Below, piece by piece: positions 49,585-61,329 of a DNA stretch of 64,000 nucleotides (positions within the stretch are counted from its first letter, which is position 1; each line of letters starts with the position of its first letter). The notes below the pieces were generated by a model. That model ran no database searches. It saw only the letters and a program-made list of their open reading frames with translations, and had not been told where the DNA came from. The translations under genes were made by a program, and so were the position numbers. The stretch spans positions 806,001 through 870,000 of the forward strand of contig NC_052477.1 in NCBI RefSeq assembly GCF_009730915.1, written 5' to 3'. The DNA comes from Dioscorea cayenensis subsp. rotundata. Its lineage: Eukaryota; Streptophyta; Magnoliopsida; Dioscoreales; Dioscoreaceae.

Positions 49585-49672
49585 CAAAAGAAGGTGCTGA
49601 CTGTGCCTTGCTTGTATAAGTCACCACCAATGGATCCACCAGAAACAATCTTTAGAACTGACCTTGAGTTAT
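49585..49672 (-). pseudogene. Captured RH24 exon 4 fragment, copy 2
   Basis: Same fragment in the second 739 bp unit; here AAGAAGGTGCTGACTGTGCC is closer to the RH24 original (AAGAAGGTGCTGGCTGCGCC) than copy 1 is. The match ends at the same place (GACCTTGAGTTA against GGCCTAGAGTTA). Both copies therefore descend from one capture event followed by tandem duplication. Confidence 0.8.
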
Positions 49673-50916
49673 AATTAAAATATAATATTTTAATTTACAT
49701 TGTAACTTCACTTATGGCTAGCCGTTTGGTTAGCTGTAAGTAGATGTAATATGACTGATTTTACATGTAAAATGTTATTTGGTTTGGTGTAAAATAAGTT
49801 TTATATGTAAGTTAAAAATGCAATAAAGTAAGTGGTATCCACTCACCATCAAATTCATCTAATATTTTATTATAAAAATATTTAATAAAGTAACTAGATA
49901 TTTGTAACACTGATAACCATTAACTTAATTTTTTAAATTACCATTTTAACCTACGATTATCACATAATAACATGGGATTGAAGGGTAAAAATAAAAATAA
50001 ATAAAATTTTTTATGAAAATTTTATAAAAACTTTTAAATTATTGGTCATAGAAAAAATAATCAATTATTTTCATTGATCACTTATCTCATCTATTCATCA
50101 TTTACTTATCTAGTCTATTCATCATTTTATCAAGGATATTGTTTTTTTCATTAATCACTTATCCGGTCTATTCATCGTTTCATCTAGGGTATTACTTTAT
50201 TGGCTTTGAAATGCCAATCTATTCTATTGCTTAATTAATATAGACACTTTATTAACTTAATTAATTGTTTCAGTTTAAATTAATTTTAAAATTAAATTAA
50301 ATTAAATATTGTTTAAATTAGTAATAATTCCTGTGTTTGTGACTGGGGTTTTCGGCGAAGTAACCCCTTGTAACCCCGGTTAGTAACTAATAGGCCGTTG
50401 GTAAACCAAGGATCGTTTGATATTGGCATCATGTCTGAAATTTCCTTTTTGTTTAAGGTACTGTTAATATTGCTTCTTATTTTATATAAAAAAAACTATT
50501 AAAATATGATTTTAAATTTTCATTATGATTTATTAATAATACCCGCACCAAATGTTACTTTATTAAATTTTAGGTTTCGCAAAAGCTTATGAAATTTTTG
50601 AATATAAGTATCTCAAATAATTTTATTCATAAATTATATAAAAATTTATTTTTTTAAGGTAAAAAGAAAAAAAAAAACATTATCCCCACAAGGAAAAGAA
50701 ACAAGAACACAGCAACAAAGAAAGACATTCTCCAGAGAGAGAAAGTGACTCAATATAGAAAGGATTTCCAGGGTATATCATAGATAGCAGAGAACTTGCA
50801 GAAAAAACAAGTCACCGCCAAAAAGACGATCAAAATCTGTACCGTATCAGATTAGAGGATTACATAATTACCGTCATCGTTTCAATTCCAATGCTAATCA
50901 AGTTTCTGCTTGTTCA
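49673..50916. other. AT-rich intergenic DNA, possible decayed DNA element
   Basis: A possible inverted-repeat element spans about 49715-50400: the left end reads GGCTAGCCGTTTGGTTAGC and the right end contains GGCCGTTGGTAAACCAAGG, partly complementary to it. No target duplication was found. The 3' UTR of ALDH22A1 occupies the right end. Otherwise nothing is recognised. Confidence 0.3.
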
Positions 50917-53900
50917 TTACCTTCTTTTGGAGGAGGCCGGGGCTGAATTCGGCTCAGACAGTATCTTAAGGACATTGATCAGGGCCCTCAATCTATCCCA
51001 CACATTCATACCATAAAGAGCTTCAACAAGTGATTCCTGGAATTCAAAGCCATTCTCTGGAACAGGGTACTGCCCAACGGAAATAAGCGAATTAAAATGT
51101 GCAGCATATAATAAAGAGAATATGTGGAATCATAGAATTGAGGATTTGGCAGACAGACCTGGATGGGTTTTGGAATCACAGTTTTAATGTAAGGCCACCA
51201 TCTATCGACAACAACGGATTTCACAAGGCAGCAAGCTCGCAATCCTTCCACTCCAGCAAACCTTCCAAATCCACTGTGCTTTACGCCTCCAAATGGTAAG
51301 GACTGCATTATAGGTAGGAAAGAATAAAAGGATAATTTATGACATGAGTTGTTGCTTTGCTATTATGTGAGCCAAACATCAACACTTGCAAGAACAGACA
51401 CAGGAAACTACATAAGATAACACAGTTACATTATCTGGTAGGAAATGACTACCACATGGAATCTACTGTATGAAGGAAATTTCCATATTAAAAAACCCCC
51501 CATAATCTATTGTATCAAAGCAACCAACATAAACTCCTGTGAAAGGATAATAAATTCCTTGCAAGTAGCAATTCAAGTGAAGATTTGAAGGGTGATTTAT
51601 TTAGCAAGATATATGCATATATAAACAATTATGAGAGAAGTGTCATTTGGCCTATGAAATGAAACTGACTTTAATCAATAGACATTAGATTACCTGGCAC
51701 ATGTAAGTTGATGCAAAATCATTGATCGCTGCAACTCCACAATGCACCTGGGAAGCTATATTAATAGCACGCTTTTGATTGCCAGAAAACACAGCACACC
51801 CAAGACCATAATTTGAATCATTTGCAAGTTCAACAACTTCTTCATCAGAACTGAATTTCATGATTGGAATGATTGGTCCGAAAGCCTTCCAAAAAAAAAA
51901 CCATCAGAGTCTGATTTAAACTGATGAATTTATCAAAGAAATCAAAGGAAAGGTATGGGAGTACCTCTTCTTGCATCAGTTTCATTGTATGATTTACATT
52001 CACTATAATTGTTGGAGGAAAGAACTGATCAACTGCGTCTTCTCCCAGATTGCCAAAGCTTCCTCTACCAGCGATCTCAGCGCCTTTCTCCAAGGCATCA
52101 TTTACAAGATTCTGAAGCTTATCAGCATGTTCTTGCATACAAATGGCGCCCATGTCATACCTACCTGCTAGTGGGGGGCCCTACATGCAAGATGGCGAGA
52201 TATAAATCTACTGGTACTCATTTGCAAATGCCCTTGTGGAATAATAACCTAGACAGCAGTTTAACTTGAAGCTAAAATTTGCATGTTAGCAGGGTAGTAA
52301 TAAATATTTATGCAAAACGATAGTCAGCTAAAAGCTAGTCATTTTTACTGCCTCAGATGTACGGATCAAATTATGAAAAATAAAACATACGAGGGGGAGA
52401 CCAAACAGTCCTAAAAGCTAGACAGCATCCTAACTTTCAAACAAACCTAAGCAAGAACAATTAGGAGAGAATTTTATGATCAATGGGTAAATCTAAAGAA
52501 AATTCAGTAAAGAGGTCCCGTGAAGTTTTCATTTCTGATTGTGCTTTGTCATGGTAAATTATCATCAACAATATCACATATATATATGATTTATCCTTTT
52601 GGTTTTAAAGTTCTATAACAACGAAAACTTAAAATGGATTAAAATTGCTTACAACTGATATTGATTTGAAGAGTTTGACAATTTGGGTAACAAAGGTAGG
52701 ATAAATGTCCCGGTGAACATAAAATCGCTCAGCACCAGCACAGTTTTGTCCACTAGATTGTAAAGCACCTCTGATTGCAATTTGCACCACCTGTAAAAGA
52801 AGATCATGATTGCCATAAAATTGATCAGCTAGCATGATCATATGCTTCAAAAAGTATTAGAATGATAACCTAAAGAGCTTATACAGATAAAAGAATACAT
52901 ACATGATTCACATCAACATCCTCACACACAATAAATGCATCTTTTCCACCAAGCTCAAGGGTCACCGGTATTAAGGTCTCTGAAGCCTTTTCCATGATCT
53001 GCAATATAAGGTTGTGAAATGACACAAGTAATTTTCCCATCATCAAATGAGCCAAAAGTAAAATATTCCACCATCATCCTTCCTAATAGAGGAAGAATAC
53101 ACCCTCTCTTTCAAACTTCAATTTCAAAATTTTTCCTCGCTAAAGAGTCACTACATGTAAATAGTCACATGTAAGGGGGAAAAAAGGTGTCCACATCAAA
53201 ATCATGATTGTGGTCATAGCTCAAACAAGTTCCACATATGAAGATAAACATAGTGATCAATTAAGATGGAAAAAATCAACAAAAAGAGCCAATACCATCC
53301 TTCCCACACCAGGTGATCCAACAAAAATAATTTTGTCCACCGATGAGACAAGAGCTTGCCCAGTCTCTGCAAAACTGTCAATAAAGCACATAAGTACAAA
53401 CAATAATGAGTATAGTGAACATTTAAGGTAACACAAGATAATAGCTGTGCAAAACAAATTCATGCAATTGGTTTCAAAGTCGCTTACCCTGTTATCACAT
53501 GTACCAGATTATAAGGAGCTCCGACAGCAGCAAGAGCAGCCTGAATGATTCGCAGATAAAAACAACCAGACCAACTTGCATGCTCAGAAACCTGAAAATA
53601 AACATGAAATCATTCTCCAGTTGATACAAGTTTGCTATAAAAGATAACAAAAATATTTGGAAAACATAAATTGTACAAAGTAACAGTTCACAAGTATTAG
53701 TCAAGCAACCTAGGAATATAACAGCAACAGGGATCAGATGCAGTTTGAAGTTACCTTTATCACTGCACCATTTCCTGAGAACACAGCCGCCAACATTGGG
53801 TTAAAAATGTTGTGAAATGGATAGTTCCATGACACAATGGCCCCAATCACTCCTAAAGGATGGAATTCTACTCTTGCTCTCTTATGCAACATTGATTTTC

Positions 53901-56529
53901 CAGTTGATCTGAAACCATAGATGATAAACACAAAATTATAGATCTATTTTTTTCACAATAACCCCCAAGTAAAGCAAGATCCTATGCTTGTAAAACTACA
54001 ATGATAATCCTGCATCTCATGCAAATAAAATAATGTCCTCATGATGCACAGCAAAATTAGTGGCAAATAGTCATACAAATTCACATGTAAATGCAAATTC
54101 TGAGTCAAGTAAGCTGGATGCAGAATGGGATGTCTTTTAAATTTTAGATAAAAAAACAATACTATTTCGGAAGAGCCACATATTTGCCTTTTATCGTATG
54201 AGTTATACTTTTTAAAGAAGTGCCAACATGCAGCTCACCTATATCAGATTTTACAATGCAGCCAACCTATTATATGATAGCATGGGGCTCAGAAGTCAAA
54301 CAAGACAGATTATTTTAAAGTGCCAAAATTTCTTAGCATAATTCATCAATTAGCACAAGTTTGTACAAAGCCATAATTGGCGTCCTATTGTGGAGAAAAA
54401 TTCAACCATATACAAAGTTCATACAATGTTAATGGTGCTAAAATTTCTTAGCATAATTCATCAATTAGCACAAGTCTGTACAAAGCCATAATTGGCATCC
54501 GATTGTGGATAAAAATTTCAACCATATACAAAGTTCATACAATGTTAATGGTGCCAAAATTTCTTAGCATAATTCATCAATTAGCACAAGTCTGTACAAA
54601 GCCATAGTTGGCGTCCTATTGTGCAGAAAAATTTCAACCATATACAAAGTTCATACAATGTTAATGATTTGGGCAATCAAGTTATCAAAGAAATTAGCAA
54701 AAAAAAAAGGAAAGATAAAAAAAATGTAGGTGTCACATGTTAAAAGGATAATTACCCAAAACTTATTATTATTTCCAAGACTCTGACCTGTATTCAGGCT
54801 TCAGCCATTTCTCTCCCTCTGAAATAAGCCATGTGATCTTTTCACAAGTTGTCATTATCTCACCTAAAGAAGCATCTACCATGGTTTTTCCAGTATCTCG
54901 AGAAGATATCCTGCACAATATGAACAGTAAATAGATGTGCATCGTGGTAAATTTGTTAACTATCCATTTCTCCCTTCAGGTTGAGCTTGTAGTTAAAGAA
55001 AATTATGATAGGTCATATCATCAAACAAACAGTGATTCCCTTGGTATGGTTCACATAAACATGTTATTCTTTAAACTTTTAAGATAAGGATCACTATAAA
55101 AGGCATACAAGATATTTCTCTGCTCTTCAAAGGCATTGGTAACACGCAAATGAAAGTTCAAACCCAATAAAATTGCCACTTCATAAGGTGTTGTTCTCAC
55201 TCGCATATAAGCTCTTGATGTTCAATGATGTACTTCAGTAGGATACGCAAAAATTGTCGCCTTTGACGGAAAGTACTTTTTGCCCATTCCTTTTGTGCCT
55301 TCCTTGCTTGTGCTACATGTTCCTTGACCTGATCAAATTAATACAACAAATGATTGTAAGTGAAATCCAGATCTCTGAAAGACATTAAGTAATAGAGTTG
55401 GAAAAATGAAACAACACTATAGGAGCAAAGATTACAAACTTTGTGGTCAATGGAAAACACCCAGCACAGAACAATCACTATTGCTTATGCTATGACTGCT
55501 ATAGGCATGGCGAATTATCAATTTCACCTTCTAATGTCTTTCATCTAATACATGAACTAGAACTTGAACTAGAAGTACAGATGAACCAGTTCTGAACTTA
55601 AAGAACTCCTATACATTCTATCGTTAGATATCAAGCAATGTGTATGCCTAACATCAAAATGGCCAATAAAACCAGAATTTCCACCAGTGTCAAAATGCCA
55701 AATAAAGTCTAACTCTCATATCCCCATACATCCTCAGCCTCCCTTTTCCCAAAATTGTGCTTGCTTGGGCAAGGGATTAACAGAAGTAAATTTACTCCAA
55801 GATACTTTGATCTCCCTCCCCCATTTTTGCCGAAATCCATATTCTTGGATCCCTTCCCCTGTTGCCCAAATGCCACTCAAAATATTTTCCATTGATCCTT
55901 CTATTCCAAGTAAAATCAGCTCCAACATTTAAGCAAATGAATTATTCTTTCCAAATGCAGAAGATAGTAATCAATCACAACCATGAAACAAAAACTAGGA
56001 AAACCACTCATTTAAGAACTCCCATCAAGAACTAACAAAGAAAAACATGAACCTATGATCTAACACCTGTGAACAAAGATTCACTATCACTAACCTCATC
56101 AGGAGTCAGTGCCGGGAAATACCCCAAATACTTCATCGTCGCCGGTTCGTAGCACTGAACCTTATCACTCTGCGCCAGTTTCCCCTTCCTCGGTATCTAC
56201 ATCAAATCAACAGCCAGAAATAACCACATTTCTCAAAACCAAGCAAGAAATCAAGAAAATCAAGCAATCCTTCAGTGTTACTCACATAAATGTAGCTGTT
56301 CTCCTTGGTCTGACTTCCATCATCCAGCACTGGCAACAAATCCAAGCTCCTCAACACACAAGAAAATATACCCAAAAAATCAAAGAAAAAAGGAGAATAA
56401 AAAGCCAGAAGTAGTACCATCGGAGGCGTCAACCTCAATGGAGGGGACGTTTGGGGGGATGAGCATGAGGAGGAAGCGACAGATGGCGTAGGCGAGGGCA
56501 AGCACGATCAATGGCCACCAGAACGCCAT
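50917..56529 (-). CDS. ALDH22A1: Aldehyde dehydrogenase family 22 member A1
   Basis: Fourteen exons on the minus strand join in phase to 594 codons: 56529-56418, 56329-56286, 56196-56095, 55328-55201, 54910-54788, 53908-53755, 53591-53488, 53374-53296, 52998-52903, 52790-52653, 52180-51965, 51885-51694, 51302-51159, 51069-50917. Residues 4-24 are a hydrophobic anchor ([19 protein letters not shown]...), characteristic of the ALDH22 family and suggesting entry to the secretory system. Catalytic residues are present: Glu297 in VTLELGGKD and Cys331 in [10 protein letters not shown]; the NAD-binding turn [10 protein letters not shown] is at 273-282. Conserved C-terminal blocks [17 protein letters not shown] and IPKPIQYPV also match. 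Length agrees with the Arabidopsis protein. It should oxidise aldehydes to acids with NAD(P), probably in stress detoxification; its substrate is unknown. Intron 5 contains a minisatellite. Confidence 0.97.
54321..54667. repeat. 116 bp minisatellite, three copies, in ALDH22A1 intron 5
   Basis: Copies begin TGC(C/T)AAAATTTCTTAGC at 54321, 54436 and 54552 and each ends CATACAATGTTAATG. They differ at only a few positions, so the duplication is recent. The array lies entirely within the intron between 53909 and 54787 and leaves both splice sites untouched. Confidence 0.95.
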
Positions 56530-57394
56530 TGATGCGAGCTCGGAGGAAAAACCCTTCTAGGGTTTGAAATCACACGAAATGGAACGGAGAGATGTAAATA
56601 ATAAATATAGAGAAAAACAAATGTTTATTTTTATTATTTATTAAATTCCATCATTTTAACTTGATTTGAAGCTGATGCTTGATAGCTTTTATATTAAGCT
56701 ATAAACAAATAGGGAAGGAGGGGTTTTTTTTTAATAAATTTAACAAAATGAAGGGTTTTTTGTTTTTAAAAAATTAATTATGTTTCATGGGTATGATAAA
56801 CTATTAAATTCAAGTATAATTCTTTATTTTGTCTCTCCAATTCACTTTGATTACCTTTTAATTTTTTATTTGAATATTATTACATTTATAGAAATATCAG
56901 TCCATTCGCTCATAGATGTTAGTTTTTTCATTTAATATCACTTCTTATTAAAATATTATTAAAGAAAAAAAATAAACAAAATGGACAGTGAGACCATCCG
57001 CACATAATCACTATTTACATTTCAAAAATTGTGCCTTCATCATGATTCAAATTATCACTATTTTATGAAGGATTTTAATGAGGACCTAACTACTAATATA
57101 CTACTTGATGGTTGGTTGGAGGTGACGAGAGTTAGTTATTGAGATAATGGGAGTGTAGAAAGGTCACTGGAGATTGGGAAGAATTCAAATACCATTAGCT
57201 AGTATAATTAAATAATTAGTTTTTTATTTTATTATTTTTAATATTTTTTTAATAAATAAAATTTACCGGAAAGAAAAACTAGTGTGTTTGTTGGTGGATT
57301 GACATTTCTTAATTGAAATAATATATGTTGATAGTTAAGCTTAAATTTGAAGACTAAATGAGTAATCTAAGGACCAAATAAGGGATTGTATATA
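56530..57394. other. Upstream region of ALDH22A1 and AT-rich intergenic DNA
   Basis: The first ~100 bases hold the ALDH22A1 leader. The rest is AT-rich with no gene or intact element recognised. Confidence 0.45.
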
Positions 57395-57480
57395 TTTTTT
57401 TTGAAAAAAAAAAGTGGGTAAATTTTTTTTGAAAAAAAAAGTGGATAAATCATATATGATATTTTTTAATTGCTAGATCT
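57395..57480 (-). mobile_element. Two LINE 3'-tail stubs
   Basis: TTTTTTTGAAAAAAAAAAGTGGGTAAAT and, directly after, TTTTTTTTGAAAAAAAAAGTGGATAAATCA (each shown in part) are two adjacent copies of the LINE 3' end read in reverse. Only the terminal ~25 bases of each are present, so they are extreme 5' truncations or a slippage duplication. Confidence 0.45.
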
Positions 57481-57849
57481 AGCAAATATTATATAGCTCT
57501 TTCTCTTTATTAAGGGATTGTATCTTAAATTTACAATATTACTAGTGGTTTGACTTGATTTTATGCGCTTTTACATTTCCATGCATTTCTACTTTGCTTC
57601 TATTATGCCTTTAACAACATCAATTAACCACTGACTTTATACTTCTGAAATTTTTTTTTTATAAGTGAGAGATATAAGTTTTAATCCAACTATTTTATAT
57701 CCAAATCCGAAATAATTTTAAGATGCTGCAGTAATTTTAAAATACGAGAAAACAAACAAAAATGAATATTGAGTAAAAAAATAAAATAATCTCAACGAGA
57801 GCCAATCAAATTCTGCAAATATGTTTGAAGTGTTGGACCACATTGAATG

Positions 57850-58639
57850 AAATAAAAAGTATCAATCTCTTCAATTGGCTGGTGTGACAAAATAAGGTTC
57901 TCACCATGGACAACCTTGAACGTAGGAGATGCAATCGGCTTCCTACTGCGACGTGTGTCTTGTGTCACTTGGCAATTGAAACTATGGATCATCTCTTTTT
58001 TCAGTGCTCATTTGCTAGACATATTTGGGGGTATTTTACTCGCCTGTGCCAGCTTCCGGATGCCCCGAGGGACCGGATTGCTGTTTGGGGCGATTGGCGT
58101 GCTGCGGTCAGACCGACATGCCGGTTGACCGGGGATCTTATTGTCAAAGCAATTGTGTGGTCGATTTGGCTTGCTAGGAATGCTTGCATTTTTAATGCTA
58201 TTACCATGTCTTCTGACGCTATTCTGTACAAAATTGATCACCTGCTCTTATTCTGGTTCTCTTCAGCACCTGAGGGTACTCGGGAGAAGCTTGACTTCGC
58301 GACGTCGGCCATTCATCGCAGTCTGGAGTTCTAGATGCACGTGAGGAGGATTCAGGTGGCGACATGCCAGCTGATGGGATCCAGGAGCCATTCACGGGTT
58401 AGTTGGTGGGGTGTCCTGATCTCTGGTGGAGGTCTCCTCTGCCGTTTTGGTGCTTGCTGGGGTTGTATGTGGTTGCCACTTCTTGTGGTTTGTTTTGTTT
58501 TGGGTGTGTGGGTTTGGTTTTTATCGCTCTTTTCTTCCTCTCGGGTGATGTCTCTTGCTACCGTTTTTTTCTTTTAATTGAAGTGGTTTATCCACCTTTT
58601 TCAAAAAAAAAAATAAATAAATAAAAATAAAAAGTATCA
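57850..58639 (+). mobile_element. 5'-truncated LINE with 15 bp target-site duplication
   Basis: Identical 15 bp repeats AAATAAAAAGTATCA lie at 57850-57864 and 58625-58639. The body starts in the zf-RVT region (NLFNWLV near 57868, one stop near 57885) and reads on through DNLERRRCNRLPTATCVLCHLAIETMDHLFFQC and KAIVWSIWLARNACIFNA to a stop near 58334. A 3' UTR follows, ending in GTGGTTTATCCAC (58583-58595) and an A/AAAT tail. Compared with the copy at 6.2 kb the A-tail is longer. Truncated and unable to move alone; the clean duplication indicates a young insertion. Confidence 0.92.
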
Positions 58640-59231
58640 CGGTTTCAATGGTTGATATGTGTAAAAGGCTTGATTGCTTAAATAAATAATTTCGATTTTA
58701 AATTCTTATATATTAAAAAAAAATACATACTAAAAGAAATCTATTTATTTAAGGCAATATTTTTTTAAAAAAAATTAACCAGTTAAAGTCAAAAATAAAA
58801 AATAAAAAAACTAGTGTTGTAGATTTTTGTTTGTCTTTCTCAATTACTTGGTATGTTTTTTATTTAAAAAAATATAAAAAAATAACCTACAAAGATTAGT
58901 TCAAGTTGCTTACATAAATAATTTTCAATTTAAATTTTTATATGCTTTTAAAAAACCACTGGTCAAAAACTGATAATGATGGATGAAGAAAAAAAACAAT
59001 AAAAGTAAATTTAAATAAAAATATGATTTGAAATAAATCTTTGGGCAGACAAAAGAAATAATTAAAATGACTTGGGATTCCAAACAGCTTGTCAGACAAA
59101 CGACCAAGAGAAACAAGATGGTCCATTGATTTTCTCTTCAATCAACATAAAACAGCACAAGGCTACACATCTAGTACTTAGAAATTACAACATCCACATG
59201 TGCCGCTGTCACAATATTTCTATTCAAAGCG

Positions 59232-59267
<36 letters not shown>

Positions 59268-59489
59268 TGTTAAATCATATTTAAAATCATATATTATTAT
59301 TTTTATTTTTATTTTTGTCTTTATTCAATAATATTGATCCATATGCCTCATATGTCCGCTCTTAGTTCGCCAGTGACCTATGCCCACCAGAGTCCAACAA
59401 AACTTTCACTATGATACAAAAATAAAAATTACAAAAACAAAAAAACCATTTTAGATATAAACCATCTTGAACTGTATACAAAGTTTAAA
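58640..59489. other. AT-rich intergenic DNA
   Basis: No gene recognised. Includes an (ATT)n microsatellite at about 59232-59268. Confidence 0.45.
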
Positions 59490-60255
59490 TTGGCTTACCC
59501 CCTGTTTGATTCAGAGGGAAAGTGAGGAGGGAACGAGTATGGAGGGTTTGAGAAAATATTGTGTTTGGTTCATGGAGGAGTTTGGAGGAGTATTTTATAT
59601 TTTTTTTGTTTGGTTGAAAAGAAGAGTGGGGAAGAGAGAGAAAGAGTGTAATGTGTATTTGACTATTTTATCTTTTTACAATAAAATAGGTAATAATATA
59701 TATATAATAATTAATTGTAGAATAATAATAATAACACAATATATAATATATGAAAAACATTATAAAACATATATATATATATAATACAATAATTAGGGAA
59801 AAATATTTTTTTTAAAAAAAATTATGAGGAGACAACATCTTTATTATAATTGACAAATATTGGTTAAAATGTGAACACCTAATAATCATTCAAACATACC
59901 CTATTTTTGTCATATTTTTCATAAACTTACCGAGAATGGTGAAAACATACTTGAAAAACATACCCCATTTTTTTCATATTTAATAAAAATGAGAAAGGTA
60001 GGGTTTTAATAAGTAGGATATAATGGGAATTATACAAATATGTGAAGGGTATTATTGGTATTTTGCATTATTTAAAAAAATAAAAATAAATAATAAACAC
60101 CCACTCCCCCAAAAGACCCCAATTTGGGGAGTGGGTTATGAGGGGTGAGGAGAGGTGAGGCACCCCTCCTCACCCCCTCTCATCCCCCTTCACTCCCCCA
60201 ACCAAACAACCACTCCCTCACCTCTCCCCACTCCCCCAACCAAACAAAGCCAAGG
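59490..60255. mobile_element. Non-autonomous DNA element with long G-rich/C-rich ends
   Basis: The left end (TTGGCTTACCCCCTGTTTG followed by GAGGGAAAGTGAGGAGGGA) is roughly the reverse complement of the right end (CCTCACCTCTCCCCACTCCC followed by CCAACCAAACAAAGCCAA). The interior is AT-rich and has no transposase. A nested hairpin (GGGGTGAGGAG with CTCCTCACCCC) lies at about 60139-60175. Ends of the GTTTGGTTGGGGGAG type are common in plant MITEs of the hAT/PIF groups. I could not find a target duplication, so boundaries are approximate. Confidence 0.5.
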
Positions 60256-60299
60256 AGCCTCGTTCAAAAACTGGCGATGCAAGTGCCACTAGCGATACG

Positions 60300-60525
60300 G
60301 TTAGTGGCTAAAACATAGATTAATATATATTTTTTTTTAACTTATCACCTTCCTTCTATTCTATTAGGGTGATATGTGTTGTATAGTGTTTTGAACTCTT
60401 ACTTTTTGTTTCTTCTCTTTACTTGTACTCTATCATCTCGTTTTTCTTTTGTAATTTCTCAGTTTGTACTCGAATTTTATTTGTAAAGTTTATGGTTTAT
60501 CCACCTCATATATATAAGCCAACTT
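60300..60525 (+). mobile_element. LINE 3'-UTR fragment
   Basis: A T-rich 3' UTR of the same style as at 5330-5500, ending in TATGGTTTATCCACC (60491-60505), one base different from the common LINE terminal motif. No coding part remains. It lies tail to tail with the next LINE fragment. Confidence 0.55.
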
Positions 60526-60529
60526 AAAT

Positions 60530-60985
60530 TTTTTTTAAAAAAAATAGATAAATCACAATGCATCAAAAATAGAGAAAGACCTGACAAAGAGAAATACAAA
60601 CATGGGAAGGAGAAATAGAACAAAGGACAAAAGCCAAAAAACCAAAAAAACAAACCACAAGTAGTGGTTTACAAACCCAAAAACTTGAAACCACAGACTA
60701 GACACCAGACTCAATAAACACAAATGAGACCACAGGAAATGGTAAGACACACGGCAGGGATAAACTACAACAGACCGAGCGACAAAACAAAATGATCCCC
60801 AGGGGAAAAGAGATCCCCTAATGGGCGTAACAGGAGAATGCAAGAGGATTAGCAGGTGGATGAGTCATGACCATCGTCAGGGTTGCGCTCGATGCGCTGA
60901 GAGGACTCTATGAATTGAATGTAGTTCTAATGGCTGATGAAAATCCTCCAATTTCGGTCTTTTGGAGGTTGGAGCTGCATTGACC
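60530..60985 (-). mobile_element. LINE 3' end with short ORF remnant
   Basis: On the minus strand the copy begins near 60985 with traces of the ORF2 C-terminus (KLEDF-type sequence), runs through a GT-rich 3' UTR and ends in a diverged terminal motif (GTGATTTATCTAT, complementary 60544-60557) and an A-run. Its UTR resembles those of the LINEs at 6.9 and 58.4 kb (GTGGTTTG near a CACTTGTGG-like stretch). Confidence 0.55.
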
Positions 60986-61029
60986 CAAAAAAGAAACATA
61001 TGACAAATTTTCAGGAATAAAGAATACAA

Positions 61030-61175
61030 TTAAAAATGCATGAATTTTTTTTATTCAAATTTGCCAAATGACTCTTCTTTTGTTTCCTCCATTGCTGTTT
61101 GCATGAATGGTCGTGTACTTTTTTGTTTCAGTTTTAATGGAAATGGTTTATCTATCTTTTTTTTTAAAAAAATTA
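61030..61175 (+). mobile_element. LINE 3'-UTR fragment
   Basis: Ends in AAATGGTTTATCTATC followed by a T/A run (61143-61170), a diverged copy of the LINE terminal motif. Only about 140 bases of UTR are recognisable. Confidence 0.45.
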
Positions 61176-61329
61176 CCAAATATAGCTCTAGTTAAAAGAG
61201 AGCAAGAAAAACAGTGCCTGAGTCCCAACCAACCCAAAGATCCTACCTAGAAGTCGGGGCCCTAGAAAAGCCAATAACATGCATGAAACAATTCAAAATG
61301 GATGAGGCAATGCTTCATCTTAAATTGTA

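Larger units (their letters stand above)
48200..49672. repeat. Two-copy tandem repeat of ~739 bp
   Basis: Units 48200-48938 and 48939-49672 both start GGATCCATATC...TTTATCTC. They share TGTTGAGAGAAAATGAAATCTTTG, GTAACATTAGCATCCCA, CCATAGAATAG, GACATTGATTT, TCTGACTTTATCATGG, GGTGGAACCCTAGA and CATTTGTCTATTCAATAATTAAG blocks in order (several shown only in part), and both end in an RH24-derived fragment. The left end of each unit contains the DUF247 start region (in unit 1 the ATG of pseudogene 3). Divergence of roughly ten percent plus small indels is visible by eye. Confidence 0.85.

Noticed and set aside
59467-59784. 105-codon open frame
   Set aside because: It reads through the left end of an inverted-repeat DNA element and then AT-rich simple sequence; no protein similarity.
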